From Euryhalocaulis caribicus (lineage in GTDB: Bacteria > Pseudomonadota > Alphaproteobacteria > Caulobacterales > Maricaulaceae), in assembly GCF_000412185.1 (NCBI RefSeq), contig NZ_ASJA01000015.1, positions 30,493 through 94,492 on the forward strand: 64,000 nucleotides of DNA, in the 5' to 3' direction. The translations under genes and the position numbers were made by a program. A model generated the notes under the pieces. It ran no database searches and was not told where the DNA came from. It was given only the letters and a program-made list of their open reading frames with translations. Of the stretch, positions 1 to 9,467 are shown piece by piece (within the stretch, counting starts at the first letter, position 1; every line of letters begins with the position of its first letter).

Positions 1-1179
1 CGGCGATTTGCCGATCCGCGCTTCGATCAGGTGTTTTCCGGACGCTACTGGCAGATTGCGTCGGCTTCGGGCGAAGGCCTGACGCCAGAAGCGCGCTCGC
101 GCTCGCTCTGGGACGAGTATCTGGACCTGCCTGCCGCGGAGATCGAGCGCGTTCTGGCCACGCCCGGCCAGCACCAGATCATTCAGATCGAGGGTCCCTC
201 GCAGGAACCGCTGCGGGTGATGGCGGAGGCCGTGACCCTTCCGGCCCGAGAAAACGCGCTGGTCTTCATAGCGGCGGCGGACAAGACGGCCGCCGACCGG
301 GCGGTGCGCAATTTCTCCATCGCTTCGGCCTGGATCCTCGCCTCGTTCGGGGCGGCGCTGATCATCGCCTTGATCATACAGGTCCGGGTCGGGCTGGCGC
401 CGCTGTTCCGCATGCGGCAGTCAGTGGCGAAAATCCGCGAGGGCGAGCAGGATCGGCTGGCGGCAGATTATCCCAATGAAATTGCGCCGCTGGCCGAGGA
501 ACTCAATTCTCTGATTGCGCACAATCAGGAAGTCGTCGAGCGGGCGCGGACCCATGTGGGCAATCTGGCGCATGCGCTGAAAACGCCCATCGCGGTTCTG
601 TTGAATGAATCGCGCAGCGGAGAGTCCGTGCGCTCCGAAATCGTTCACCGGCAGGCGGACGCCATGTCCCGTCAGGTCGATCATCATCTGCGGCGCGCCC
701 GCGCGGCGGCGCGCGGCCGGGCGGCGGGCGCCGTTCCGATGGAGCCGGTGATTGACGACCTGACCCGCACGATCAGCCGGATCTATGCCGGGCGGGGGGT
801 AAACATCTCCGCCCTGACGGAGGACGGGCTGCGCTTCCGGGGGGAGCGGCAGGATCTGGAAGAGATGATCGGCAATCTGGTGGAGAATGCCGCGAAATGG
901 GCCAAGGGGCAGGTGCGGGTCAAAACATCCGCCATCGATGACCAGATTTTCCTGCTGCAGGTGGACGATGACGGACCGGGCCTGGCGCCCGAGCAACGCG
1001 AGGAAGCCCTGAAGCGCGGCGGGCGGCTGGATGAAACGGCGCCGGGTACGGGGCTGGGCCTGGCCATCGTGACCGATCTGGCGCGCGCCTATTCCGGGTC
1101 TCTGGAGCTTGAGGAATCGGCGCTGGGCGGGTTGCAGGCGCGGCTTCTTCTGCCGCGCGGCGGCGTAAAAGCCTATTAA
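1..1179 (+). CDS. Sensor histidine kinase, FeuQ/PhoQ-like (5' truncated by window edge)
   Basis: The frame is open from base 1, so the N-terminus, probably including a first membrane helix, lies upstream. Visible parts are the end of a periplasmic domain, one membrane helix (about residues 105-130 of the visible part), a HAMP-like linker, an H-box NLAHALKTPIAVLLNES, an N-box NLVENAAKWA and G-boxes DDDGPGLAP and GTGLGLAIV. The family autophosphorylates on His and passes phosphate to an OmpR-type partner, probably encoded just upstream. In rhizobia feuPQ sits before the cycHJKL (ccm) operon, and here ccm genes follow two genes later. The FeuQ label rests on H-box wording and context. Confidence 0.9.
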   Translation, partial: RRFADPRFDQVFSGRYWQIASASGEGLTPEARSRSLWDEYLDLPAAEIERVLATPGQHQIIQIEGPSQEPLRVMAEAVTLPARENALVFIAAADKTAADRAVRNFSIASAWILASFGAALIIALIIQVRVGLAPLFRMRQSVAKIREGEQDRLAADYPNEIAPLAEELNSLIAHNQEVVERARTHVGNLAHALKTPIAVLLNESRSGESVRSEIVHRQADAMSRQVDHHLRRARAAARGRAAGAVPMEPVIDDLTRTISRIYAGRGVNISALTEDGLRFRGERQDLEEMIGNLVENAAKWAKGQVRVKTSAIDDQIFLLQVDDDGPGLAPEQREEALKRGGRLDETAPGTGLGLAIVTDLARAYSGSLELEESALGGLQARLLLPRGGVKAY

Positions 1180-1237
1180 CGAAAACCGTATAGAAAAACA
1201 GGCCTTTGATAGATATTCGAGTTGAAGCGGTCTGTTT

Positions 1238-2599
1238 ATGGGTTCGCCGTCGCCCCGCGAAAAACAGCTTATGGCGTTTCTTGGAACCTTGCCTGCCGAC
1301 ATGGCGGGCAAGCTGTACGAGGCGTGCGACGCCGCGCGGCAAAACGGCGACGATTCCCTGCCTTTCGACCTGATCTGCGATGCGCTGAGACCGGCCGAGC
1401 CGGATTTGTCCGAGCATATCCTGTTCGGGCCTGCCGCGCCGCTGGTGACCGAAGACGCCGGCGCGCCGGCGGCGGGCGCCATCCTGAAATCCTCTCTGGA
1501 GCCGTTCGAGGCGTTTGCCCGTTCGGCCGCCGGGGCCATCGTTTCCGATCTTGAGTCCGGCGCGCGGTCGCGGATCGCCGGGCGCGGCGTTCTGGGCGCG
1601 GCCCTCGTCGAGGTTTTCGATGCGAAAATGGAGGACCCGGACGGCCGAAACGCTTTCATCAAAATGTTTGGCGGCGAACGCGGCGCGGCCGATGCGCGCA
1701 AGATGATCACCTTGCTCTGCGCCGAGCCTGAACTTTCCGAAAACCTCTACGACCTACCGGACTACATCAAGGACATCGATGACGACATGCTGGCGGCGCT
1801 GCGCGCCTGTCACGAGGCCGTGGTTGCGAAGGAGCCGCGTGCGGAGCTTCTGCTGATGTTCCTGCTCATGGAGCGGCTGGACCAGCACTGGATGATCCTG
1901 CGCGTGGCCAAGGCCATTTCAAACAAGCAGGACGATTTGCTGTTCAGCCGCACGGAGTTTTCCGTGATCGGGGAAATGCTGCTTGATGAGGCGGCGGAAG
2001 CCGTTCGGCGGTTGCAACTGGATTCCCGGACGGCCGTGGAGCCTGACAAGGTCATAGGCGCGCTGGACGGATTTGCCGCCATTACCCAAGGCATGACGCG
2101 TGAGCTGGGCATCCGCAAGGACGGCGAATGGGGCAAACGGCTGCATAAAATCCGCCACGACGCAGCTTCCAATATGGAAGACATGTGCCGTGAAACGCCC
2201 GATGCGATCGATAAGGCTCTGCCCCTGCGCCGGGTGAAGCTGGACGGCAATATTCCAGCCAACCGGCCCGATACTTCCCGTAAACCCAAACCGGAAATCG
2301 CCGAACGCGCGGTGGCGCTGTGCGATGTGCTGCGCCGGTGCCGCAGTCACGCCAATGCGGCGGCCTTTGCTTCCGCGCGTGTGAGGATGTTCGAAGAGGC
2401 GGAAAGGCGCTTGGACGATTACAGCGCCAGCCTGATCGACGTGATCCATGAGGCGGGCGCCGAGGAGATGCAGAACCTCAAACCGTGGATTGCGCTGACG
2501 GGCCGTGCGATCCTGGCGCTGTCGGGCGAGGATTCTCACGCGGTGTTCCAGCGCCGGGCCTCGGCCGCTGCGGGCAAATCGTCGCAAGACGCAGCCTGA
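1238..2599 (+). CDS. DUF2336 domain protein
   Basis: This is a 453-residue soluble, helix-rich protein of the alphaproteobacterial DUF2336 type. No signal peptide or membrane segment is seen. It has no catalytic motif that I can name, and the family has no established function. The chosen ATG has only a weak purine stretch in front; a second ATG 11 codons in (MAFLGTLPADMAG) is a possible alternative start. It lies 58 bp after the kinase and 39 bp before the next gene, all on one strand, so it may be co-transcribed with the kinase and ccm genes. The family call is from overall resemblance only. Confidence 0.7.
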   Translation: MGSPSPREKQLMAFLGTLPADMAGKLYEACDAARQNGDDSLPFDLICDALRPAEPDLSEHILFGPAAPLVTEDAGAPAAGAILKSSLEPFEAFARSAAGAIVSDLESGARSRIAGRGVLGAALVEVFDAKMEDPDGRNAFIKMFGGERGAADARKMITLLCAEPELSENLYDLPDYIKDIDDDMLAALRACHEAVVAKEPRAELLLMFLLMERLDQHWMILRVAKAISNKQDDLLFSRTEFSVIGEMLLDEAAEAVRRLQLDSRTAVEPDKVIGALDGFAAITQGMTRELGIRKDGEWGKRLHKIRHDAASNMEDMCRETPDAIDKALPLRRVKLDGNIPANRPDTSRKPKPEIAERAVALCDVLRRCRSHANAAAFASARVRMFEEAERRLDDYSASLIDVIHEAGAEEMQNLKPWIALTGRAILALSGEDSHAVFQRRASAAAGKSSQDAA

Positions 2600-2638
2600 G
2601 CATTTTCCCGCCGCCGAAAGCGGGATACATCCACCCGC

Positions 2639-3280
2639 ATGGCTGAAAACAACAAGCCGATAGCTTTGGAAGACCGGGGCGAGACGGGCGAGAAACTGTT
2701 CTCTCCCAGCGCCGGACGCAACAAGGACGTGATCGCGGAGACGCTGGGCGAGCGTCTGGCCAGGTCTTCCCGGATTCTGGAAATCGGATCGGGGACCGGC
2801 GAACACGCCGAGGCGGTTTGTCTGAAGCGTCCCGATCTCCGCTGGACGCCCAGCGATCCGGATGCGCGGTCCCGCGCGTCCATCGCGGCGCGCGCTCGGG
2901 AAATCGATAATCTGGCCCCGCCGCTGGCCCTGGATCTTCTGGACCAGGGCTGGATGGTGGCGGCGCCGGAGTGCGATGCGCTGGTCTGTATCAATGTCAT
3001 TCATATTTCCCCGTTCGAAGTGACCCGCGCGCTGGCCGGTTTCGCGGCCTCGCGCCTGCCCGGGGATGGCTGCGTCATTCTCTATGGGCCTTTCCTGGAG
3101 GGCGGGCGTTCCGCGCCTTCAAACCTGACCTTCCGCGACGATCTGCAACGCCGTGATCCGCAATGGGGCGTTCGGGAGCTGGACGACGTCAAAGCCGTGT
3201 TCGCCGGAAAGGGATGGCGGCTGGATGAGCGGATCGCGATGCCGGCAAACAATCTCACGCTGGTCTTCAAGCCGGACTGA
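2639..3280 (+). CDS. DUF938 family SAM-dependent methyltransferase-like protein
   Basis: The 213-residue protein carries a class I methyltransferase fold signature: the SAM-binding glycine loop ILEIGSGTGEHA near residue 46, an acidic segment WTPSDPDA, and the DUF938 hallmarks INVIHISPF and LYGPF. The substrate is unknown for this family. Its stop codon overlaps the ATG of ccmI (TGATG), so translational coupling with the cytochrome c maturation genes is likely. That coupling does not prove a shared role; methylation in haem or cytochrome biogenesis is only a guess. Confidence 0.85.
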   Translation: MAENNKPIALEDRGETGEKLFSPSAGRNKDVIAETLGERLARSSRILEIGSGTGEHAEAVCLKRPDLRWTPSDPDARSRASIAARAREIDNLAPPLALDLLDQGWMVAAPECDALVCINVIHISPFEVTRALAGFAASRLPGDGCVILYGPFLEGGRSAPSNLTFRDDLQRRDPQWGVRELDDVKAVFAGKGWRLDERIAMPANNLTLVFKPD

Positions 3281-4197
3281 TGGCGCTGTTCTGGGTCATT
3301 TCATTGCTGGGCGCGGCCCTTGCCGGGTTGGCCTTCATCGCTCCGCTGGGACGCCGGCGGGGCGTGATGCCTGTTGCCGCCGCCATTGCCGGGGTCGTGG
3401 CGCTGGCGGTTCTGATTTACCTGCCGGGCGGCCGGCCCGGCATGGAGGGCGCGCCGTTCGCCGCCGCGCAGGCCGAGCGCGCCAGCCAGAACCCCGAAGA
3501 AATGACCGATGAGGAGCGTTTCAAGCGTCTCGAGGACATGGTTGCCGAAACGCCTGAAGATCCGGCGGCGCTGCGTTTCTATGCGCGCGAGCTGTTGCGG
3601 CGGGAGCGGGCGCTTGAAGCGGTTGAAACCTATCGCGAGCTGGCGGGGATAGAGCCGACCGCCGCCAATTTCACCGAGATGGGCGAAGCGATCATCGTTC
3701 TCAACGAAGGGCAGTTGACCCCCGAGGCGCGCGCGGCGTTTCGCAGAGCGCTGACGCTGGACCCCCAAAGCCTCTCCGCCGCCTTTTATCTCGCCGCCGC
3801 CGATTATGACGAGACGCCCAATGCCGAGACCGCTCTGGCGCTGGCCGAAACACCGGCCCGCGCGGCCGCGGACGATCCGCGAGGCGCGCAACTGGCCGCC
3901 GCCGCGGCAGCCCGGCTGACGCAACCGCGCATGGGGCCGCAAACCGGGGACGGCGCGCCGCCGCCTTCTGTCGAGGCAATGGTAGGCCGGCTGAAAACGC
4001 GCGCAGAGGCCAACCCCGACGATATCGGACTGTGGCTGTCGCTGGCGCGCGTGCAGAGCGTCACCGGGAACCGGGATGCGGCGCTTGGGGCGTTAAATGA
4101 GGCCCGGATGCGGTTCGGCGACCGGTCCGGAGCGGCGCAGACAATAGAGGCTGTCCGCACGCAGATTGAGCGCGCGCCGGCGGAGAACGCCCGATGA
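3280..4197 (+). CDS. ccmI: Cytochrome c maturation protein CcmI (CycH)
   Basis: CcmI presents apocytochrome c to the haem ligation complex CcmF/CcmH at the periplasmic face of the inner membrane. The sequence shows two N-terminal membrane helices (about residues 4-22 and 30-48) followed by a periplasmic TPR-rich domain with repeats near residues 85-150 and 230-275, which is the normal layout at 305 residues. It overlaps both neighbours by one to four bases (TGATG before, ATGA after). The usual next gene in alphaproteobacteria, ccmE, is absent and ccmF follows directly. Confidence 0.93.
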   Translation: MALFWVISLLGAALAGLAFIAPLGRRRGVMPVAAAIAGVVALAVLIYLPGGRPGMEGAPFAAAQAERASQNPEEMTDEERFKRLEDMVAETPEDPAALRFYARELLRRERALEAVETYRELAGIEPTAANFTEMGEAIIVLNEGQLTPEARAAFRRALTLDPQSLSAAFYLAAADYDETPNAETALALAETPARAAADDPRGAQLAAAAAARLTQPRMGPQTGDGAPPPSVEAMVGRLKTRAEANPDDIGLWLSLARVQSVTGNRDAALGALNEARMRFGDRSGAAQTIEAVRTQIERAPAENAR

Positions 4198-6095
4198 TTG
4201 CGGAGATCGGCCGGTTCGCGCTTTCTCTCGCCCTGGCGCTGGTGCTGGCGCAGATGCTGTGCGCGCTGATCGGCACACGCCGTGACAGCGCAGTCTGGGA
4301 GGCGCTTTCACGCCGCGCGGCCGCGTTGGTTTTCGTATCTCTGGCTGCGTCTTTCGCCTGCCTCATCACAGTTTTCGTGCAGTCCGACTTCTCGGTCGAG
4401 AACGTCTTCATGAACAGCCATTCGGCCAAGCCGCTGGGCTACAAGATCGCCGGCGCCTGGGGCAGTCATGAAGGCTCCATGGTGATGTGGTGCGCCGGGC
4501 TGGCCGGTTATTCGGCGGCGCTGGCGCATTTCTATCGGGGACCGCTGGCCACGCGGGCCTTGATTGCGGCGGGCGGCGTGCTGGTCCTGTTTCTGGTCTT
4601 CACGATTTTTGCGTCCAATCCGTTTGACCGGATGTCGCCGGTTCCGCTGGAGGGGCGCGGACTCAATCCGCTATTGCAGGACCCGGCGCTGGCGGCGCAT
4701 CCGCCGCTTCTCTATCTGGGCCTCACTGGCTTGCTGGCGCCCTTTGCGCTGTCGGTGGCGGCGCTCTGGCGAGGCCGGTCGGGCAAGGAATGGGCGCAGG
4801 CGGCGCGGCCCTGGACGCTGGCGGCGTTCACCGCGCTGACGGTCGGAATCACGCTGGGCTCCTACTGGGCGTATTACGAGCTGGGCTGGGGCGGCTGGTG
4901 GTTCTGGGATCCGGTCGAGAACGCCTCCCTGATGCCATGGCTGCTGACCGCCGCGCTGTTGCATTCCTTGGTGGTGTCGGCAGGCCGCAATGCGCTCACC
5001 GGATGGAGCCTGTTCCTGAGCATCAGCGCATTTTCGCTGGCCATGCTGGGCCTGTTCCTGACCCGGTCGGGCGTACTCACATCGGTTCACGCATTTGCGC
5101 TGGATCCCCGCCGCGGTGTTCTGTTGCTGAGTATTCTTGCGGTTGCGGGCGGCGGTGCGCTGGCCCTGTTCGCGCTGCGCGCGCCGCAAATCTTCAAGGA
5201 CAAGGTGAAGTTTGACCCGGTCAGCCGGGAAGGCGCGCTTATCCTGAATAATGCCCTGCTGACCATGGCTGCGGCGATCGTTCTGCTGGGTACGCTGTAT
5301 CCGCTGATTTTGCGCACTGCGTCCGGGGACGACGTGGCGGTCGGCGGCCCATATTTCGAATTGACGGTGGGGCCGGTCATGGCGCTGGCCCTGCTGATCC
5401 TACCCGTTGCGCCGTTCCTGCGCTGGCGTCAGGGCGGGTGGGGCGAGGTGCGCCGCCGGTTGCTTTATGGCGGGATTGGCGCACTGGCGGCGCTGGCGGG
5501 AATTATCCTGATTGCCCGCGATGCGCCCCTTGGCGCGGCGGTGACGGCGGCGCTGGCGGTATGGGTGATGGCCGGCGCGCTGAGTGATTTTGCCACGCAA
5601 AGGCGGCAACCCGGGACGCTGGGCCGGGGATTGGCGCATTTCGGCGTCGGCCTGTTCCTGCTAGGAGCGGCGGGCGATACCGGGTTTTCGATAGAGCGTT
5701 CCACGGCGCTGACGCGCGGGGAGAGTTTCGAGGCTGCGGGCCGCACCGTGACGCTGGAGACCGTGCGGCGCGCGGATGGCGCGAACTATCTGGCCGATGA
5801 GGGCGTGCTGACGGTCACAGGCGCTGGTCGACAGTTCCAGATGACGCCCGAGCGGCGATATTTCCCGACCGCCGACCAGACAACGACCGAAGTGGCGCTG
5901 CGGCGCAGCCTTCTGGGAGATTATTACGTCGCGCTTGGTCAGGCGCGTGAACGCGAGAATGGCGAGATCGCCTGGGTCATACGCGCCTCCAATCATCCGT
6001 TGGTCTGGATGGTCTTTGCCGGAGCCTTTCTGACCGCCGCGGGCGGGCTGGTCTCCACCGGATCGCATGTCCGGCGTAGGAGGCGGGCCTCATGA
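4194..6095 (+). CDS. ccmF: Haem lyase subunit CcmF (CycK)
   Basis: CcmF is the integral membrane haem lyase that takes haem from holo-CcmE, reduces it and attaches it to apocytochrome c. The 633-residue protein is strongly hydrophobic with many membrane helices. It has the diagnostic WWD tract WGGWWFWDPVENASLMPWL near residue 232, an earlier MNSHSAKPLGYKIAGAWG segment, and the HPPLLYLG histidine region near residue 163. Length and order are normal for the family. It overlaps ccmI and ccmH through ATGA junctions, which indicates one operon. Confidence 0.97.
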   Translation: MIAEIGRFALSLALALVLAQMLCALIGTRRDSAVWEALSRRAAALVFVSLAASFACLITVFVQSDFSVENVFMNSHSAKPLGYKIAGAWGSHEGSMVMWCAGLAGYSAALAHFYRGPLATRALIAAGGVLVLFLVFTIFASNPFDRMSPVPLEGRGLNPLLQDPALAAHPPLLYLGLTGLLAPFALSVAALWRGRSGKEWAQAARPWTLAAFTALTVGITLGSYWAYYELGWGGWWFWDPVENASLMPWLLTAALLHSLVVSAGRNALTGWSLFLSISAFSLAMLGLFLTRSGVLTSVHAFALDPRRGVLLLSILAVAGGGALALFALRAPQIFKDKVKFDPVSREGALILNNALLTMAAAIVLLGTLYPLILRTASGDDVAVGGPYFELTVGPVMALALLILPVAPFLRWRQGGWGEVRRRLLYGGIGALAALAGIILIARDAPLGAAVTAALAVWVMAGALSDFATQRRQPGTLGRGLAHFGVGLFLLGAAGDTGFSIERSTALTRGESFEAAGRTVTLETVRRADGANYLADEGVLTVTGAGRQFQMTPERRYFPTADQTTTEVALRRSLLGDYYVALGQARERENGEIAWVIRASNHPLVWMVFAGAFLTAAGGLVSTGSHVRRRRRAS

Positions 6096-6472
6096 TTGCC
6101 GTTCTGGCCGCCATCCTGCTGGCTTCGGCCCCGGCGCTCACTGAGACGGAACAGGAGCGCGCCAACGCCCTGATGGACGAAATCCGCTGTGTGGTGTGCG
6201 AGGGCCAGCCGATATCCGAATCCAATGCCGGTCTTGCTCAGGACATGCGCGTAAAAGTGACCGAACTGGTCGGCGAGGGGCGCAGCGACGCCGAGGTGCG
6301 CGACTGGATCGCGGACCGCTACGGGGAAAGCGCCTTGTTACGTCCCCGGGCGCGCGGCGCGGGCTGGTTCCTGTGGGTCACGCCGCTGCTGCTGGCGGCC
6401 GCGGCCCTGTTCTTTGTGCTGCGCCTCATGCGCGTTGACCGCAATGTGAACAGGCCTGATCCCGACGCGTGA
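6092..6472 (+). CDS. ccmH: Cytochrome c maturation thiol protein CcmH (CycL)
   Basis: This is a short (126-residue) membrane-anchored thioredoxin-like partner of CcmF and CcmI, thought to reduce the CxxCH haem-binding cysteines of apocytochromes. A signal peptide precedes the redox motif IRCVVCEGQPISESNA (CVVC near residue 35), and one C-terminal membrane helix (LWVTPLLLAAAALFFVLRLM) follows. It corresponds to the short CycL-type protein, not the fused E. coli CcmH. It starts in an ATGA overlap with ccmF. No ccmG or ccmE follows. Confidence 0.95.
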   Translation: MIAVLAAILLASAPALTETEQERANALMDEIRCVVCEGQPISESNAGLAQDMRVKVTELVGEGRSDAEVRDWIADRYGESALLRPRARGAGWFLWVTPLLLAAAALFFVLRLMRVDRNVNRPDPDA

Positions 6473-6516
6473 GAATTTCCTGTTACAAGGCGTCCTGAAG
6501 GAACTGAGGACAGGTC

Positions 6517-7752
6517 ATGGCGAATTCCAGGAAAGTTGAATTTACCGGCGCGCTGGGCGAAACGCTGGCCGCGCGACTGGACTTCCCGGAAGACGGTCTT
6601 ATCCGCGGCTACGCCATTTTCGCCCATTGCTTTTCCTGCTCGAAAAATGTCCGCGCGGCGCATTTTGTCTCGCAGGCGCTGGCCGATCGCGGGGTGGCGG
6701 TCCTGCGGTTCGATTTCACGGGGCTGGGCCAGTCAGAGGGCGACTTCGCCAACACGAATTTTTCCTCCAATGTCGAAGATCTGGAGAAGGCCGCGGCGTG
6801 GCTGACGGAAAATGAGGGCGCGCCGTCCCTGCTGGTCGGTCACAGCCTTGGCGGCACGGCCTGCCTGGTCGCCGCCAGCCGCATCGAGAGCGTCCGGGCC
6901 GTCGCAACGATCGGCTCGCCCGCCGATGCCGCGCACGTGGTTCACAGCTTTGCCGATCAGGTGGACATGATCGAGCAGGACGGGATTGCGAAAGTTTCTC
7001 TGGCGGGGCGGCCCTTCCAGATCAAGAAGCAGTTCCTGGAGGATATTGGCGGCCAGAACGTGGAGACGGCGGTCTCGAAACTGCGGGTCGCGCTGTTGTT
7101 CTGTCATTCGCCGCTGGATGAACAGGTCAGCATCGATAACGCGTCGCGGCTGTTTGCCGCCGCGCGCCACCCGAAAAGTTTCCTGAGCCTGGACAACGCC
7201 GATCACCTGCTGACCGGGGAGGCGGACGCGGAGTACGCGGCGGGCGTTATCGCGGCATGGGCCGCGCGCTTCGATCTGAACGCCGATCTGGAGGCCGAGA
7301 TCGCCGAGGCGGAAGAGGGGCCGGAGCGGGTGCTCGCCGAGGAAACGGGAAAAGGGAAATTCCAGACCCGCATCACGGCCGGTAAACATGAATTCCTGGC
7401 CGACGAGCCGGAACGGATCGGCGGGCTGGATTCAGGCCCCGACCCCTATGAACTTCTGGTGTCCGCGCTGGGCGCCTGCACGTCCATGACTGTTCGGATG
7501 TATGCGGAGCGAAAGGAATGGCCGTTGAAATCGGTTTCCGTGTCCCTGCATCACCAGAAAGACTACGCCGATGACTGTGACGGTTGTGTTCAGGGCGAAC
7601 CGCGAAAGCTGGATATCATCACCCGGGAATTGCATCTCGAAGGTGATCTGAGCGCTGAGCAGCGTGAGAAACTTCTTGAAATCGCTGACAAATGTCCGGT
7701 TCACCGGACGTTGAACTCACCGGTGATAATCCGCACAAGGCTGGCGACTTGA
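6517..7752 (+). CDS. Bifunctional alpha/beta hydrolase-OsmC family protein
   Basis: The 411-residue protein is a natural fusion. Residues 1-250 form an alpha/beta hydrolase with the nucleophile elbow GHSLGG near residue 110, an Asp in CHSPLDE and a His in DNADHLL. Residues 275-411 are an OsmC/Ohr domain with the two peroxidatic-type cysteines in GACTSMTVR and DKCPVHRTL. OsmC proteins reduce organic hydroperoxides; the hydrolase substrate is unknown. Such fusions are widespread in Proteobacteria. The gene is preceded by AAGGAACTGAGGA and stands 44 bp after ccmH, and it could be read from the same transcript. Confidence 0.93.
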   Translation: MANSRKVEFTGALGETLAARLDFPEDGLIRGYAIFAHCFSCSKNVRAAHFVSQALADRGVAVLRFDFTGLGQSEGDFANTNFSSNVEDLEKAAAWLTENEGAPSLLVGHSLGGTACLVAASRIESVRAVATIGSPADAAHVVHSFADQVDMIEQDGIAKVSLAGRPFQIKKQFLEDIGGQNVETAVSKLRVALLFCHSPLDEQVSIDNASRLFAAARHPKSFLSLDNADHLLTGEADAEYAAGVIAAWAARFDLNADLEAEIAEAEEGPERVLAEETGKGKFQTRITAGKHEFLADEPERIGGLDSGPDPYELLVSALGACTSMTVRMYAERKEWPLKSVSVSLHHQKDYADDCDGCVQGEPRKLDIITRELHLEGDLSAEQREKLLEIADKCPVHRTLNSPVIIRTRLAT

Positions 7753-7883
7753 AACATCGTCTTGCCTTACTGATTTGTAAGCTACCGGAAAGATGACTGA
7801 AATCCGTTGTGTTCCAACGTCACCGGCAACTCGGGGGGCGTGTGCACGTCTAGTAATTCCGACGAAGGGATCGAATATCCAGA

Positions 7884-9410
7884 ATGTTTAGAAGCAAGAA
7901 TTTCCGCCGCATGCAGACCGCCGGCGTCTCCGCCGCCGCCATCGCTCTGGCCGCTTTTGGCGGTGCCGCGATCGCCAGCGCGCAGAATACGGATTCGGCC
8001 CCGGCGCTGAGCGGCACGATGCAGAACGGCGCGCCGTTCAGCTTCGCTGACCTGATCGAACAGGTCAGCCCGGCCGTCGTCTCGATCGAGGTCGAGGCGG
8101 AAGTCGAAAACCCGTTCGCCAATCCCGATTTCGACCTTGAAGCCCTGCCGCCCGGTTTCCGCGAGTTCTTTGAAGAATTCCGTCGCCGCACGCCGGACAG
8201 CGATGAAGAGACCCGCCGCGCCCGGGGCGCGGGGTCCGGTTTCTTCATCTCGGCCGATGGCCTGCTGGTGACCAATTATCATGTGGTTTCAGAGGCGGAC
8301 GACATCACGGTCAGCCTGAAGGACGGCCGTGAATTCCCGGCCGAAGTGGTCGGGCTGGACCAGCCGACGGACCTTGCCGTCCTGCGCGTCGAGGGCAGCG
8401 ATTTCCCGCATGTCGCCTTCGACCAGGATCCGAACCTGCGCGTTGGCGACTGGGTTGTCGCCATGGGTAATCCGTTCGGCCTGGGCGGCACCGCGACGGC
8501 GGGCATCGTTTCCGCTTCGGGCCGCGAGATAGGCGGGGCCTATAACGGCTTCATCCAGATCGATGCGCCGATCAACCGGGGCAATTCCGGCGGGCCGCTG
8601 TTCAATATCGACGGCCGCGTCGTGGGCGTGAACTCACAGATATTCTCCCCCACCGGGGGCAATATCGGCATCGGTTTCGCGATCCCTTCCAGCGCCGCCA
8701 GCAATATTGTCGACCAGCTGGTGCAGGAAGGCCGCGTGGTTCGCGGCTGGCTGGGCGTGACTATCCAGAATCTGGCCGAGGACGTGCCCCAGGCGCTGGG
8801 CCTGGACGATGACGAAGGCGCTATCGTGACCGACGTCGTCAATGGCAGCCCGGCGGAGAAGGCCGGCATCCAGTCTGGCGATGTCGTTCTGGAAATGAAC
8901 GGCGAGAAGGTCGAGAGCAGCGTCGACCTGACGCGCCGCGTCGGCAATCTGGCCGTGGACGAGCGCGCCACTTTCCGCGTTCTGCGCGATGGCCGCGAAC
9001 GCACGATCCGCGTGGAAATCGGCGAACGTCCCGATGCGGATACGCTGGCCGAGCTGAGCCAGGGCCCGCAGCAGGAGGACAGCTCCCCGTCAGAGGACGG
9101 CGAAGCGGAAATCCTGGGCGTTACCCTGACCGAGCTGGACGCGGAAACGCGCGAAGCGCTGGGTCTGGACAGCAATATCCGCGGCGTCGCCGTGGCCAAT
9201 GTCGGCGGCGGCAGCGAGGCAGCCGAAAAGGGCCTGCGCCGCGGCGAAGTGATCCTGGAGGTCAATGGCAACGCCGTGAACGGCGCCAGCGACTTCACGC
9301 AGGCGATTGAAGAGGCCCGCGCCAATAACCGTTCGGCGGTTCTGGTGCGCGTGCTCAATCCGCAGGGACGGCGCTACATCGCCCTGTCCGTGGCGGATGA
9401 GGACGAATAA
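7884..9410 (+). CDS. degP: DegP/HtrA-type periplasmic serine protease (Do family)
   Basis: An N-terminal Sec signal (MFRSKNFRR plus a hydrophobic stretch ending AIASAQN) exports the protein. The trypsin-like triad is visible as His in VTNYHVVS (about residue 132), Asp in DLAVLRV (about 163) and Ser in GNSGGPLF (about 235). Two PDZ domains follow (about residues 265-355 and 410-505), giving the usual 508-residue Do-family length. The role is quality control of envelope proteins. The start keeps the signal-peptide n-region; no strong ribosome site is close. A terminator follows, then a two-component pair that may sense envelope state. Confidence 0.95.
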   Translation: MFRSKNFRRMQTAGVSAAAIALAAFGGAAIASAQNTDSAPALSGTMQNGAPFSFADLIEQVSPAVVSIEVEAEVENPFANPDFDLEALPPGFREFFEEFRRRTPDSDEETRRARGAGSGFFISADGLLVTNYHVVSEADDITVSLKDGREFPAEVVGLDQPTDLAVLRVEGSDFPHVAFDQDPNLRVGDWVVAMGNPFGLGGTATAGIVSASGREIGGAYNGFIQIDAPINRGNSGGPLFNIDGRVVGVNSQIFSPTGGNIGIGFAIPSSAASNIVDQLVQEGRVVRGWLGVTIQNLAEDVPQALGLDDDEGAIVTDVVNGSPAEKAGIQSGDVVLEMNGEKVESSVDLTRRVGNLAVDERATFRVLRDGRERTIRVEIGERPDADTLAELSQGPQQEDSSPSEDGEAEILGVTLTELDAETREALGLDSNIRGVAVANVGGGSEAAEKGLRRGEVILEVNGNAVNGASDFTQAIEEARANNRSAVLVRVLNPQGRRYIALSVADEDE

Positions 9411-9421
9411 CCGCAGCTCGG

Positions 9422-9454
9422 GGGACGGCGGACAAATCGCCGTCCCTCATTTTT
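9422..9454 (+). terminator. Rho-independent terminator after the DegP-type gene
   Basis: A 9-bp perfect stem GGGACGGCG / CGCCGTCCC with a 7-base loop is followed by TCATTTTT. It lies 11 bp after the protease stop codon and just before the ribosome site of the response regulator. It therefore separates the protease from the two-component genes, at least partly. Confidence 0.8.
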
Positions 9455-9467
9455 CCGGGGAGGATTT

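Noticed and set aside
7787..7808. A possible EcfG promoter (GGAA...CGTT) before the DegP-type gene
   Set aside because: The -35 reads GGAAA and the spacer is only about 13-14 bases, outside the accepted 16-17.
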